Positions 50,251 through 59,420 of a DNA stretch of 64,000 nucleotides are shown piece by piece. The stretch covers positions 62,001 through 126,000 of the forward strand of contig DAYVGO010000005.1 of NCBI GenBank assembly GCA_045399315.1. Direction: 5' to 3'. Below the pieces are notes generated by a model, which searched no databases, was not told where the DNA came from, and saw only the letters and a list, made by a program, of their open reading frames with translations. Source of the DNA: Arsenophonus sp045399315 (GTDB lineage: Bacteria > Pseudomonadota > Gammaproteobacteria > Enterobacterales > Enterobacteriaceae). The first letter of the stretch is position 1. Each line of letters starts with the position of its first letter. Made by a program: the position numbers and the translations under genes.

Positions 50251-51537
50251 TTATTTTTTAATTGGTAGTTTTATAACTATTTTTTTTATGGCTTGTGCCA
50301 GTTTGGTCAGTTGTTCAGATGTAATGACATAAGGTGGCATTAGATAAATTAATTTACCAAATGGCCGTATCCAGACCCCTTCAGCCACAAAGTGACGTTG
50401 CAATTCAGCCACATTGACAGGGTCTTTCATTTCGACAACGCCGATTGCGCCTAGAACCCGTACGTCAGCCACTTGTGGGTAGTTGCGTACAGAGTCGAAT
50501 TCGGCTATCAATTGTGTTTCAATATTTTTTATCCATTCTTGCCATGGACTATTTCTTAATAATGTTATGCTTGCATTGGCGATCGCACAGGCTAATGGAT
50601 TGCCCATAAAAGTTGGTCCATGCATAAAACAACCAGCTTTTCCTTGGCTGATAGTATCTGCAATATTGCGAGTGGTCAGTGTAGCTGATAGGGTGACATA
50701 ACCGCCAGTCAGTGCTTTACCTAAACACAAAATATCAGGTGCAATCGCGCCGTGTTCACAGGCAAACAATTTACCGGTACGGCCAAAGCCGGTGGCGATT
50801 TCATCGGCAATTAACAAGACATTATAGTGATCACATAATTCTCTGACTGCTGTCAGATAATTAGGATGATAAATGCGCATGCCGCCTGCTCCCTGGACAA
50901 TGGGTTCAATAATAATAGCGGCAATTTGCTTAGCATGTTTGGCCAGAGTTTTTTGTAATGGGATAACATCATCTGGTTGCCATTGCTCATAAAAACAGCA
51001 TTGAGGAGCTTGTATAAAAAAATGGGCTGGGAGGTAACCTTGGTAGAGACTATGCATTGAGTTGTCAGGATCGCAAACTGACATAGCCCCAAAGGTGTCG
51101 CCATGATATCCGTGCTGTAAGGCAATAAATTGTTGGCGAGTTTCACCACGAGCTTGCCAATACTGTAGTGCCATTTTTAATGCCACTTCTACTGCCACAG
51201 AGCCGGAGTCAGCCAGAAAAATACACTCTAAGCTATCAGCGGTTATTTCAATTAATTGTTGGCACAAGGCAATAGCTGGTGGATGAGTAATGCCACCAAA
51301 CATAACATGTGACATTTTACTCAATTGCTGTATGGCAGCTTGGTTGAGTACCGGATGATTATAGCCATGAATGGCCGCCCACCAAGATGCCATACCATCA
51401 ATAAGTTTTCTACCATCAGCTAGTTCAAGTTCGACACCTGCTGCTCGCACGATAGGATAGGTTGGTATTGGCTGAGTTAGAGAAGTGTATGGATGCCAAA
51501 TATGTTTAGCGTCAAAATTAATATCTGCAAGTTTCAT
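50251..51537 (-). CDS. bioA: adenosylmethionine-8-amino-7-oxononanoate aminotransferase BioA
   Basis: PLP enzyme converting KAPA to DAPA in biotin synthesis, with SAM as amino donor. HIWHPYTSLTQPIPTYPIVR, DGMASWWAAIHGYNHP, YHGDTFGAMSVCDPDNSMHS and the PLP lysine in LCLGKALTGGY all match. I place the start at ATG 51537 (MKLADINFDAKHIWHPY), giving 428 residues against 429 in E. coli. The frame is open to 51576, but that start would extend 13 residues into the control region and over the candidate BirA operator. It is divergent from bioBFCD, as in E. coli. Confidence 0.95.
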   Translation of the reverse strand: MKLADINFDAKHIWHPYTSLTQPIPTYPIVRAAGVELELADGRKLIDGMASWWAAIHGYNHPVLNQAAIQQLSKMSHVMFGGITHPPAIALCQQLIEITADSLECIFLADSGSVAVEVALKMALQYWQARGETRQQFIALQHGYHGDTFGAMSVCDPDNSMHSLYQGYLPAHFFIQAPQCCFYEQWQPDDVIPLQKTLAKHAKQIAAIIIEPIVQGAGGMRIYHPNYLTAVRELCDHYNVLLIADEIATGFGRTGKLFACEHGAIAPDILCLGKALTGGYVTLSATLTTRNIADTISQGKAGCFMHGPTFMGNPLACAIANASITLLRNSPWQEWIKNIETQLIAEFDSVRNYPQVADVRVLGAIGVVEMKDPVNVAELQRHFVAEGVWIRPFGKLIYLMPPYVITSEQLTKLAQAIKKIVIKLPIKK

Positions 51538-51543
51538 TATGTT

Positions 51544-51576
51544 TGGTAAACTAGTTTTATTCATTTTGGTTGACAT
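51544..51576. promoter_or_regulatory. candidate BirA operator of the divergent bio promoters
   Basis: Left arm TGGTAAACT (51544-51552) and right arm GGTTGACAT (51568-51576) are inverted half-sites with a 15-base spacer. They match the enterobacterial BirA half-site TTGTNAACC at 7 and 8 of 9 positions, and lie between bioA (start 51537) and bioB (start 51629). BirA bound to biotinyl-AMP would repress both directions. Assignment is by pattern and place only. Confidence 0.5.
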
Positions 51577-51628
51577 GATAACGCGATTATTTAAACTGGC
51601 ACAATACTTTTTGTTTCAGGAGAAATAA

Positions 51629-52666
51629 GTGAAGATGGAAAAACCGTGGACACTTAGTCAGGCGCAAGCATTGTTTGATTTACCTTTCTTTGAATTACTT
51701 TTTCAAGCTCAGCAGGTTCATCGTTTACGTTTTGATCCGCAACAGATTCAAATTAGTACCTTACTCTCAATTAAAACTGGTGCCTGCCCAGAAGATTGCA
51801 AATATTGCCCACAAAGTGCCCGCTATAAGACTGGATTAAAAGCTGAGCGGCTGCTAGAAGTACAACAAGTGATCGAATCTGCTAAACAGGCTAAGAAAGC
51901 GGGAGCGACCCGTTTTTGTATGGGAGCGGCATGGAGAAATCCCCATGAACGCGATATGTCTTATTTAGAAACTATGGTGAAAGAAATAAAAGCTTTGGGC
52001 ATGGAAACCTGTATGACGTTGGGCAAGCTAAATGACGATCAAGCACGTCGATTAGCGGAAGCAGGACTTGATTATTACAACCACAATTTAGACACTTCAC
52101 CTGAATTTTATGACAGTATCATTACCACCCGCAGCTATCAGGATCGTCTTGATACCATAGATAAAGTTCGTCAGGCAGGTGTGAAAGTATGTTCAGGTGG
52201 GATTATTGGGTTAGGCGAGAAAGTCGCTGATCGAGCAGCGTTATTGGTTCAATTAGCTAACTTACCACAAGTGCCTGAGAGTGTGCCAATTAATATGTTA
52301 ATAAAAATAAAAGGCACCCCTCTTGCGGATAATGACGATGTTGATCCCTTTGATTTTATTCGCACCATTGCTGTTGCGCGTATTATGATGCCAACTTCTT
52401 ATGTCCGGCTATCTGCCGGCCGTGAACAGATGAATGAACAGATGCAAGCGCTCTGTTTTATGGCAGGTGCGAACTCTCTCTTCTATGGTTACAAATTACT
52501 AACTGCCGCTAATCCAAAACAAGATAAAGATCTGCAACTTTTCCGCAAGCTAAATATCAATCCACAAACAACAGAAACCGTATTTAGTCACCAGCAACAA
52601 ATAGAGAAGTTGGAAGAGGTTTTAATGCAAGGCGAATCGGCACAATTTTATAACGCGGCACTATGA
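51629..52666 (+). CDS. bioB: biotin synthase BioB
   Basis: Radical SAM enzyme inserting sulfur into dethiobiotin. It has 345 residues from GTG 51629 (ribosome binding site CAGGAGA five bases before); ATG 51635 is the alternative start. The SAM cluster motif CPEDCKYC has Cys53, Cys57 and Cys60, the same numbers as E. coli. GAAWRNPHERDM, AGLDYYNHNLDTSPEFYDSI and YVRLSAGREQMNEQMQALCF are conserved. The stop overlaps bioF (ATGA), consistent with translational coupling in one operon. Confidence 0.97.
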   Translation: MKMEKPWTLSQAQALFDLPFFELLFQAQQVHRLRFDPQQIQISTLLSIKTGACPEDCKYCPQSARYKTGLKAERLLEVQQVIESAKQAKKAGATRFCMGAAWRNPHERDMSYLETMVKEIKALGMETCMTLGKLNDDQARRLAEAGLDYYNHNLDTSPEFYDSIITTRSYQDRLDTIDKVRQAGVKVCSGGIIGLGEKVADRAALLVQLANLPQVPESVPINMLIKIKGTPLADNDDVDPFDFIRTIAVARIMMPTSYVRLSAGREQMNEQMQALCFMAGANSLFYGYKLLTAANPKQDKDLQLFRKLNINPQTTETVFSHQQQIEKLEEVLMQGESAQFYNAAL

Positions 52667-53832
52667 AGAATTGGTCAACATTTTTAACCAGCCAACTGGA
52701 TGTGCATAAGCAGCAAGCATTGTGGCGCCAACGGCAGATCATCAAAAAAAATAATGCCCGCAGCGTAATATTTAATCAACAACAGTATGTTAATTTTTCG
52801 AGTAATGATTATCTTGGATTGAGCCAACATGCGGCCATCATCAAAGCCTGGCAAACTGGATTAAGCCAATATGGAGCGGGTAGTGGAAGTTCTGGTCACG
52901 TTATTGGTTATAGTTGTGCTCATGCCCAATTAGAACAACAACTTGCTGATTGGTTAGGTTATCCTAGAGCACTATTATTTATTTCCGGTTATGCCGCCAA
53001 TCAAAGTGTGATCGCTACTTTAATGAGCAAAAATGATCATATTTTAGCTGATAAGTTAAGCCATGCATCCCTACTGGAAGCCGCAATGTTATCACCAGCC
53101 AAATTGAAACGTTTTGTTCATAATCAGCCTGATGTCTTACAAGCACTTTTGCCGACAAATCATATTGGCAAAACATTGGTTGTTACTGAAGGGGTGTTTA
53201 GTATGGATGGTGATAGCGCTCCTTTAACTCAATTGCAAGCAATAGCGCGGCAGGCTAAGGCGTGGTTATTGGTAGATGATGCACATGGTATTGGCGTTAG
53301 AGGTGATGAAGGCCGAGGCAGTTGCTATCTGCATAAGGTAAAGCCTGAACTGTTAGTGGTGACTTTTGGCAAAGCATTTGGTTTAAGTGGTGCGGCATTG
53401 CTTTGTGATGAAATCACCGCAGACTATTTTTTACAATATGCACGGCATTTGATTTATAGTACTTCAATGCCACCCGCTCAAGCAGTAGCGTTATCTGAGG
53501 CCATTATTCAAATTCGTCAGGCAGATGAATTAAGAGCCAATTTACAGCGCAATATTGATTATTTTCGTCAATTAGCTAATCATTATAATTTTCCATTATT
53601 AAATTCCACTAGTGCAATTCAGCCACTGGTGGTGGGTAGTAACCAACGTTGCTTGCAGTTATCTCAATTTTTAGCTCATCGAGGATTTTGGGTGCAAGCT
53701 ATTCGTCCGCCAACTGTACCTACCGGTAGTGCCAGATTAAGGATCACTTTGCTGGCTAATCATCGACTAGCCGATATTTTACACTTAATGGAAACGTTAA
53801 ATGAATTCTTTAGCAAATATAACAATGAATAA
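52663..53832 (+). CDS. bioF: 8-amino-7-oxononanoate synthase BioF
   Basis: PLP enzyme condensing pimeloyl-ACP with alanine to give KAPA. It has 389 residues (E. coli 384). YVNFSSNDYLGLSQH, the glycine-rich GAGSGSSGHVIGY, VDDAHGIGVRG, and the PLP lysine Lys237 in TFGKAFGLSG are visible. The start overlaps the bioB stop and the end overlaps bioC. Intact. Confidence 0.97.
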   Translation: MKNWSTFLTSQLDVHKQQALWRQRQIIKKNNARSVIFNQQQYVNFSSNDYLGLSQHAAIIKAWQTGLSQYGAGSGSSGHVIGYSCAHAQLEQQLADWLGYPRALLFISGYAANQSVIATLMSKNDHILADKLSHASLLEAAMLSPAKLKRFVHNQPDVLQALLPTNHIGKTLVVTEGVFSMDGDSAPLTQLQAIARQAKAWLLVDDAHGIGVRGDEGRGSCYLHKVKPELLVVTFGKAFGLSGAALLCDEITADYFLQYARHLIYSTSMPPAQAVALSEAIIQIRQADELRANLQRNIDYFRQLANHYNFPLLNSTSAIQPLVVGSNQRCLQLSQFLAHRGFWVQAIRPPTVPTGSARLRITLLANHRLADILHLMETLNEFFSKYNNE

Positions 53833-54574
53833 ACAAGCGATTGCCCATGCTTTCGGGCGGGCGGCTAAAAATTACGATAATATAGCGCGATTTCAACAAC
53901 AAAGTGGTCAACATTTGTTTAATTGTTTATCAACTATGCCAGGTAATACTGTGCTGGATGCTGGCTGTGGCACCGGTTATTTTAGTCAGCAGTGGCAGTT
54001 TGCCGGAAAACAGGTTATTGCTCTTGATCTGTCTGTAGCAATGCTAGCTATTGCGCAAAAAAAGCAAGCAGCAATGGTTTATATCCAGGCCGATATGGAA
54101 TTGTTACCCTTAAAAGATGAGAGTGTGGATCTCTGTTTTAGTCACCTAGCAATCCAGTGGTGTAGTAACCTATATACCCCATTAAGTGAGTTATACCGTA
54201 TTACTAAAAAGGGTGGGGTAGTGGCTTTTTCTACTTTAGTCGATGGTTCATTGCAAGAGCTGAAACAGTGTTGGCAGAAAGTGGATAACAAGCCGCACAT
54301 AAACTCTTTTTTGACTTTTGAACAAATCAAGCTGGCTTGTAGTGGCTGGCCACATGGTTTAGAACAACAATCCTGGCATTTAACTTATCCTTCATTCGGT
54401 TGTTTATTGCAATCTTTAAAAGGTATCGGTGCAACTTATCTAGCGCAAGGGCGTCAGCAGCACGGTCTAATGACTAAAAATCACTTAGCTAAGCTTGTTG
54501 AGCATTATCCGCATACGGGCGATCAATTCCCGTTAACTTATCAGCTTGTTTTTGGAATGTTATATCGTGAATAA
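53825..54574 (+). CDS. bioC: malonyl-ACP O-methyltransferase BioC
   Basis: SAM-dependent methyltransferase that masks malonyl-ACP to start pimeloyl synthesis. The start ATG 53825 (MNKQAIAHAFGRAAKNYDNI) matches the E. coli N-terminus VNKQAIAAAFGRAAAHYE; an in-frame start at 53801 lies inside bioF. SAM-binding motif VLDAGCGTGYFS, then AIQWCSNL and SLKGIGATYLAQGRQ are conserved. 249 residues, intact, overlapping bioF and bioD. Confidence 0.95.
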   Translation: MNKQAIAHAFGRAAKNYDNIARFQQQSGQHLFNCLSTMPGNTVLDAGCGTGYFSQQWQFAGKQVIALDLSVAMLAIAQKKQAAMVYIQADMELLPLKDESVDLCFSHLAIQWCSNLYTPLSELYRITKKGGVVAFSTLVDGSLQELKQCWQKVDNKPHINSFLTFEQIKLACSGWPHGLEQQSWHLTYPSFGCLLQSLKGIGATYLAQGRQQHGLMTKNHLAKLVEHYPHTGDQFPLTYQLVFGMLYRE

Positions 54575-55244
54575 ATGTTTTTTTCTAACCGGAACTGATA
54601 CCGATGTTGGTAAAACGGTTGTAAGCTGTGCACTTTTGCAAGCGGCGGCAGCTAGAGGCTATCAAACAGCAGGCTATAAGCCGGTAGCTTCAGGTAGTGA
54701 ACAAACATCTTTCGGCTTAAGGAATCTAGATGCCAAACTATTAAGAAAAAATAGCCGCTTGAAACTAAGTTACCATGAGGTTAATCCCATCGTTTTTGCT
54801 CAAGCGACGTCACCTCATATTGCCAGTCAAATCACAGGAGAGCCGATAGATTGGCAAATAATGAGTCAAGGATTAAATAAATTAAAGCAGTCTGCTGACT
54901 GGATTGTTGTTGAAGGGGCCGGTGGATGGTATACGCCGCTTTCAGCTGAACAAACTTTGGCTGATTGGGTTGTACAGCAGAAATTGCCAGTGATATTAAC
55001 TGTTGCAATTAAATTAGGTTGCATCAATCATGCAATATTAACTGCTCAGGCAATTGCGCAAAGTGGTTTATTATTGGCAGGCTGGGTTGCCAATGAGATT
55101 GTTTTAACAGGGCCATATCAACACAATTACTTGCAAACGTTACAGCAACGGCTTGCGGCCCCGTGCTTGGGAATTATTCCCTATTTAGCGGATTGGCAAT
55201 CTCGTTCAATTGGCAAATTTGTAAATTTAGATAACATGTTGTAA
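54567..55244 (+). CDS. bioD: dethiobiotin synthetase BioD
   Basis: ATP-dependent carboxylase closing the ureido ring of dethiobiotin. From GTG 54567 the product has 225 residues, as in E. coli. The P-loop is GTDTDVGKT (residues 9-17); GYKPVASGSE, VEGAGGWYTPLS and KLGCINHAILTAQAI are conserved. It is the last gene of bioBFCD. With bioA, all five dedicated enzymes are present; bioH is not in this window. Confidence 0.96.
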   Translation: MNKCFFLTGTDTDVGKTVVSCALLQAAAARGYQTAGYKPVASGSEQTSFGLRNLDAKLLRKNSRLKLSYHEVNPIVFAQATSPHIASQITGEPIDWQIMSQGLNKLKQSADWIVVEGAGGWYTPLSAEQTLADWVVQQKLPVILTVAIKLGCINHAILTAQAIAQSGLLLAGWVANEIVLTGPYQHNYLQTLQQRLAAPCLGIIPYLADWQSRSIGKFVNLDNML

Positions 55245-55445
55245 TAAGAATAATTGTAGGCTGGTATATGATGCTAGCTTAGCGATATTTTGCTTGAATT
55301 GGGCTAATTCTAACAAAATGAAATACTTTTTTCATTTTTTTCTTATACAAAAAAATTTTTTTATAGCTATTTTGCAGGCAAAAATTATTCGCTGATGCTC
55401 AGATGAAAATCTTACAACTATTGATGTCTAAAAGAATTTATTGAG

Positions 55446-55468
55446 TTATCCACTATTCCTGTGGATAA
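55446..55468. promoter_or_regulatory. inverted pair of DnaA boxes upstream of uvrB
   Basis: TTATCCACT at 55446-55454 on the plus strand and TGTGGATAA at 55460-55468, which is a perfect DnaA box TTATCCACA on the minus strand. Together they form a 9-bp inverted repeat GTTATCCAC / GTGGATAAC with a 7-base loop. DnaA boxes upstream of uvrB are known in E. coli. A transcription terminator for bioD is an alternative reading. Confidence 0.6.
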
Positions 55469-55747
55469 CCTTGTGTATTAGATCTAGAAAAGTTGCGCTA
55501 AGCAAGGTGAGATGAGGCTTAGCGGGCGGTTGGTGCCATTCTCGGCTCTAAAATAAAATAATATAAAAATTAATGAGTTATATAAAATCAAGTCTCAAAT
55601 GGCATATAATAAAGTTTCACATCGGCTGTTTAGCATAAAATATAATTAACAGTGATAGAAAAGCTTGGGGATAAATAAGTTATTAAAATAATAAATATAT
55701 GTAACTAATTAGCTATGATTGAAAATAATTTTTTATTTGGTGTGGCA

Positions 55748-55775
55748 TTGAAACTGTTTTTTTGTCCAGTATGAT
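55748..55775 (+). promoter_or_regulatory. uvrB promoter with LexA (SOS) box in the spacer
   Basis: -35 TTGAAA (55748-55753), 16-base spacer, -10 TATGAT (55770-55775). The spacer is the LexA box CTGTTTTTTTGTCCAG (55754-55769), CTG-N10-CAG, one base different from E. coli uvrB (CTGTTTTTTTATCCAG as I remember it). LexA would block polymerase directly. DNA-damage induction of uvrB therefore looks conserved. Confidence 0.85.
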
Positions 55776-55803
55776 AAAGAAATATTTTTAGTGAGAGGGT
55801 TAG

Positions 55804-57822
55804 ATGAGTAAAGTCTTCAAATTGCATGCTGAATTTCAACCCGCAGGAGATCAGCTTGAAGCAATACAGAAATTAATCGAAGGTCTTGATGATGGTTTGG
55901 CTCATCAAACGTTACTTGGCGTCACAGGATCTGGCAAAACCTTTACCATCGCTAATGTCATTGAACAAGTTAACCGTCCCGTGATGCTGTTGGCGCATAA
56001 TAAGACGCTGGCAGCACAATTATATAGTGAAATGAAGGCATTTTTTCCTGAAAATGCGGTGGAATATTTTGTTTCTTATTATGATTATTATCAGCCAGAA
56101 GCTTATGTTCCGAGCTCAGATACTTTTATAGAAAAAGATGCTTCTATCAACGAACATATTGAACAGATGCGGCTTTCTGCTACCAAAGCACTACTTGAAC
56201 GACGTGATGTGATCGTTGTTGCTTCGGTGTCAGCAATTTATGGCTTAGGTGATCCTGATAGCTATCTAAAAATGATGCTCCATTTAACCAAAGGTATGAT
56301 TATTGACCAGCGTGCTATTTTACGCCGTCTGGCGGATTTACAATATAGCCGCAATGATCAAGCGTTCCAGCGCGGTACATTTAGAGTTAGAGGGGAAGTA
56401 ATTGATATTTTTCCTGCTGAATCAGACGAATATGCGCTACGGGTTGAATTATTTGATGAGGAAGTTGAACGGCTAGCGCTTTTTGATCCCTTAACCGGCC
56501 AGATCCAACATAATGTGCCACGATTTACCATTTATCCTAAAACCCACTATGTTACCCCGCGTGAACGTATCCTAGAAGCTATAGAGCAGATTAAAGTCGA
56601 ATTAGCTGAAAGACGTAACTTACTACTAGAAAATAATAAACTGGTTGAAGAGCAGCGGTTGACACAACGCACCCAATTTGATTTAGAGATGATGAATGAA
56701 TTGGGTTATTGTTCTGGTATTGAAAATTATTCGCGTTACCTTTCAGGCCGAGCTAGCGGTGAACCACCACCGATACTGTTTGACTATTTACCGGCAGATG
56801 GCTTATTAGTTATTGATGAATCTCATGTCACCATCCCACAGATTGGCGGTATGTATCGTGGTGATCGCTCTCGTAAGGAGACATTAGTGGAATATGGATT
56901 TCGTTTACCTTCAGCGTTAGATAATCGTCCGTTACGTTTTGAGGAGTTTGAAGCACTCTCACCGCAAACCATATACATTTCTGCCACCCCGGGTAAGTAT
57001 GAATTGGAAAAATCGGCTAATGAAATAATTGAGCAAGTTGTGCGGCCAACTGGCTTACTCGATCCTGAAATTGAAGTTCGACCGGTTGCGACTCAAGTTG
57101 ATGACTTGTTATCCGAGATCTATCTGCGTACAGCAGTAAATGAACGAGTGCTAGTAACAACTTTAACCAAAAGAATGGCAGAAGATTTGACCGATTATCT
57201 ACAAGAACATGACATTAAAGTCCGTTATCTGCATTCTGATATTGATACTGTTGAACGAGTCGAAATTATTCGTGATTTACGCTTAGGAATATTTGATGTG
57301 TTAGTTGGTATAAATTTATTACGTGAAGGTTTGGATATGCCAGAGGTTTCGTTAGTTGTCATCTTAGACGCAGATAAAGAAGGTTTTTTGCGTTCTGAGC
57401 GTTCATTGATTCAAACAATTGGCCGTGCAGCACGTAATTTGAAAGGTAAAGCCATTTTATATGGTGATACAATCACTGATTCCATGGCTAAAGCAATTAG
57501 AGAAACCGAACGTCGTCGCGAAAAGCAAATCGCATTTAATAAACAGCATGGCATTGTACCTAAAGGTTTAAATAAAAAAGTTGGCGATATTTTGCAAGTT
57601 GGCGTGCCCGTATCGGCAAAAGATAAACTTAAGAAACAACAACCGCCAGTATCACCACTAATAGAGGATTATCATAAACTTTCAACCAAAGAATTAGAGC
57701 TTAAAATTCAGGCGCTAGAAGCACAAATGTATCGTTGTGCGCAAGATCTTGAATTTGAACAAGCGGCTAGTTTGCGTGATCAAATTCAATTACTACGTGA
57801 ACAGTTTATTGCTAATTCCTAA
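55804..57822 (+). CDS. uvrB: excinuclease ABC subunit UvrB
   Basis: Damage-verifying helicase of nucleotide excision repair; loads UvrC after hand-over from UvrA. It has 672 residues (E. coli 673). Walker A GVTGSGKT (39-46), the beta-hairpin YYDYYQPEAYVP, the DEAD-like box VIDESHVTIPQIGGMYRGDR, helicase motif VI IQTIGRAARNLKGKAILYGD, and a C-terminal UVR domain (LEFEQAASLRDQIQLL) for UvrC contact are all present. Intact, controlled by the SOS box upstream. Confidence 0.98.
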   Translation: MSKVFKLHAEFQPAGDQLEAIQKLIEGLDDGLAHQTLLGVTGSGKTFTIANVIEQVNRPVMLLAHNKTLAAQLYSEMKAFFPENAVEYFVSYYDYYQPEAYVPSSDTFIEKDASINEHIEQMRLSATKALLERRDVIVVASVSAIYGLGDPDSYLKMMLHLTKGMIIDQRAILRRLADLQYSRNDQAFQRGTFRVRGEVIDIFPAESDEYALRVELFDEEVERLALFDPLTGQIQHNVPRFTIYPKTHYVTPRERILEAIEQIKVELAERRNLLLENNKLVEEQRLTQRTQFDLEMMNELGYCSGIENYSRYLSGRASGEPPPILFDYLPADGLLVIDESHVTIPQIGGMYRGDRSRKETLVEYGFRLPSALDNRPLRFEEFEALSPQTIYISATPGKYELEKSANEIIEQVVRPTGLLDPEIEVRPVATQVDDLLSEIYLRTAVNERVLVTTLTKRMAEDLTDYLQEHDIKVRYLHSDIDTVERVEIIRDLRLGIFDVLVGINLLREGLDMPEVSLVVILDADKEGFLRSERSLIQTIGRAARNLKGKAILYGDTITDSMAKAIRETERRREKQIAFNKQHGIVPKGLNKKVGDILQVGVPVSAKDKLKKQQPPVSPLIEDYHKLSTKELELKIQALEAQMYRCAQDLEFEQAASLRDQIQLLREQFIANS

Positions 57823-57845
57823 CGAGATAGGCAAGTGCTGTGTAG

Positions 57846-57877
57846 AAAAACCACCGCTTTTAGGATAGGGAGGTGGT
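57846..57877 (-). terminator. minus-strand terminator
   Basis: On the minus strand, stem ACCACC / GGTGGT followed by TTTTC, placed just past the ybhK remnant and between convergent genes. It could also serve uvrB in the other direction, where the T-run is lacking. Confidence 0.5.
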
Positions 57878-57916
57878 GAAACAACAAATTAACTGACATT
57901 TGGAAACGGTGATAAG

Positions 57917-58328
57917 TTAAAAGGGTTGCTCAGACATAGGAATAAGATGAGCATTAACTTTCAATAGATTACGAATTAAGTTGATCACATCTAACAGCCT
58001 AACGCTCAGATGATCGAGAGACTTAAGCATTAAATTACCCAGATTATGACCACCAAGTTCACCGTTACCAACAAAGCGATATTTGAACATCGTTGAGGCA
58101 ACGGACGGTTCTGTGATTAACTGGTTTAAACAATTGTGTATCTCCCCAAGCAATACCGCCTTCTGAACGGCGAATTCAACCGGTAGAGCCACCATTATCT
58201 GTGGTTGTGACAATACCCGTTAATTGAGAATTTAGTATGGCCAAGGATGACATAACACGACCCAAACCATGACCGCCATCCAGTGTGACAACCTGGCCTA
58301 AGTTTTTAAGAATACTGCAATTGTGCAT
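57917..58328 (-). pseudogene. ybhK: YvcK/CofD-like protein YbhK remnant
   Basis: YbhK belongs to the YvcK/CofD family, in E. coli encoded between uvrB and moaA in this same orientation. It starts at 58328 (MHNCSILKNLGQVVTLDGGH), then GLGRVMSSL and TTTDNGGSTG. A CGA codon became TGA after GGSTG, and a one-base deletion follows in AWGDxxxCLNQ. LITEPSVASTMFKYRFVGNG and NLGNLMLKSLDHLSVR continue. The gene ends at IPMSEQPF; the C-terminal 180 or so residues are deleted. Confidence 0.92.
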
Positions 58329-58630
58329 ACTGATCCTATTTTATTATGTGTCTTATGACGGTTTAACATAATTTTTCATTCAATGTCAGCTTATATTGAA
58401 TTAACGTGATATTAAACAATAACTTTGTCATTCATTTACATTACATTATTTTCAGTTAATTGATTAACTTGTTGACTATCAAGGTATAGATTAAAGTACT
58501 TATTCGCTTTTTAAATGCTTAGCAATAAGATTTATAGTAACAATATTACGTTATTATTGTACGTGGTGTTATTAACTCCTAGCCTTTTTACCTAAGTTTA
58601 TGAACTCAATGGCTTAAATAGGGTATTGAG
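58329..58630. other. intergenic, no gene seen
   Basis: AT-rich spacer between divergent ybhK and moaA, holding their former promoters. No coding trace recognised. Confidence 0.45.
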
Positions 58631-58702
58631 GCCGTGGCATTTATTAGCCACCAGGGTGTGAGGTAGCAATGCCTGCATGTCCTGTATTTGGAAAGGTGTT
58701 AT
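58631..58702 (+). promoter_or_regulatory. structured moaA leader, possible Moco riboswitch relic
   Basis: The last 70 bases before moaA are less AT-rich than the surroundings and fold into GTGGC / GCCAC (58634-58651) and AGGTA-GCAA-TGCCT (58661-58674), a GNRA-capped stem. E. coli moaA carries a molybdenum-cofactor RNA motif in this place, so a relic of it is plausible. I cannot verify the covariance model by eye. Confidence 0.42.
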
Positions 58703-58703
58703 T

Positions 58704-59420
58704 ATGAATCAACTGATTGATACTTTTGCCCACAAATTCTACTATCTAAGACTATCTATTACTGATGTATGTAATTTTCGTTGCACATATTGTCTACCAA
58801 ATGGCTATCGAGCTTTTTTATCGTTGAAGGAAATTGCTCATCTGACTAAATCTTTTTCTGAACTTGGTACAGAAAAAATCCGCTTAACTGGCGGAGAATC
58901 AACTATGCACCGTGATTTTTGTGAAATTATTACCACCATCAAAGAAAATGCTGTGATCAAGAAAATTGCAGTTACTATTAACGGTTATCGGATGGCCAAA
59001 AATGTTAGCCAGTGGAAAATGCTGGTTTAACCAACATTAATGTTAGTGTTGATAGTCTTGATCCGCGACAGTTTTTAGCCATTACTGGGCAAGATAAATT
59101 TTTTCAAGTTATGGCGGGAATTGACGCTGCTTTTGTGGTGGGTTTTGACAAAATAAAAGTCAATATGGTGTTGATGAAAAATATCAATGACACCAGTTTA
59201 GCAAGCTTTATAAATTGGATCAAATTTCGACCTATCCAACTGAGATTTATTGAGTTAATGGAAACCGGTGATGGTGATAAGATATTTAGTTGTCACCATT
59301 TATCAGGGGAAAATATCCGTCGGCGTTTATTAGAGCAAGGTTGGCAGCAATTAGCACGTTATCGTTCTGATGGACCAGCACAGGTTTTTAAGAGCCAGAT
59401 TATGCTGGTGAAATTGGTTT
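58704..59420 (+). pseudogene. moaA: GTP 3',8-cyclase MoaA remnant, fused to moaC
   Basis: Radical SAM enzyme of the first molybdenum-cofactor step. It starts MNQLIDTFAHKFYYLRLSIT; the cluster motif CNFRCTYC is intact and RLTGGES matches the SAM-binding RLTGGEP. A few residues are missing after CLPNGYR. A frameshift near 59015 moves to NAGLTNINVSVDSLDPRQF, then RPIQLRFIELMETGDGDKI. At AGEIGL the gene passes straight into moaC, deleting the C-terminal cluster domain of MoaA and all of moaB. Confidence 0.94.

Larger units (their letters stand above)
55245..55803. other. bioD-uvrB intergenic region
   Basis: About 560 bases with no coding trace. It holds a pair of inverted DnaA boxes (55446-55468) and the uvrB promoter with SOS box (55748-55775), both described separately. 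Confidence 0.6.

Noticed and set aside
55446..55468. Paired DnaA boxes as a replication origin
   Set aside because: Only two boxes, no 13-mer-like array, and placement next to uvrB as in E. coli.
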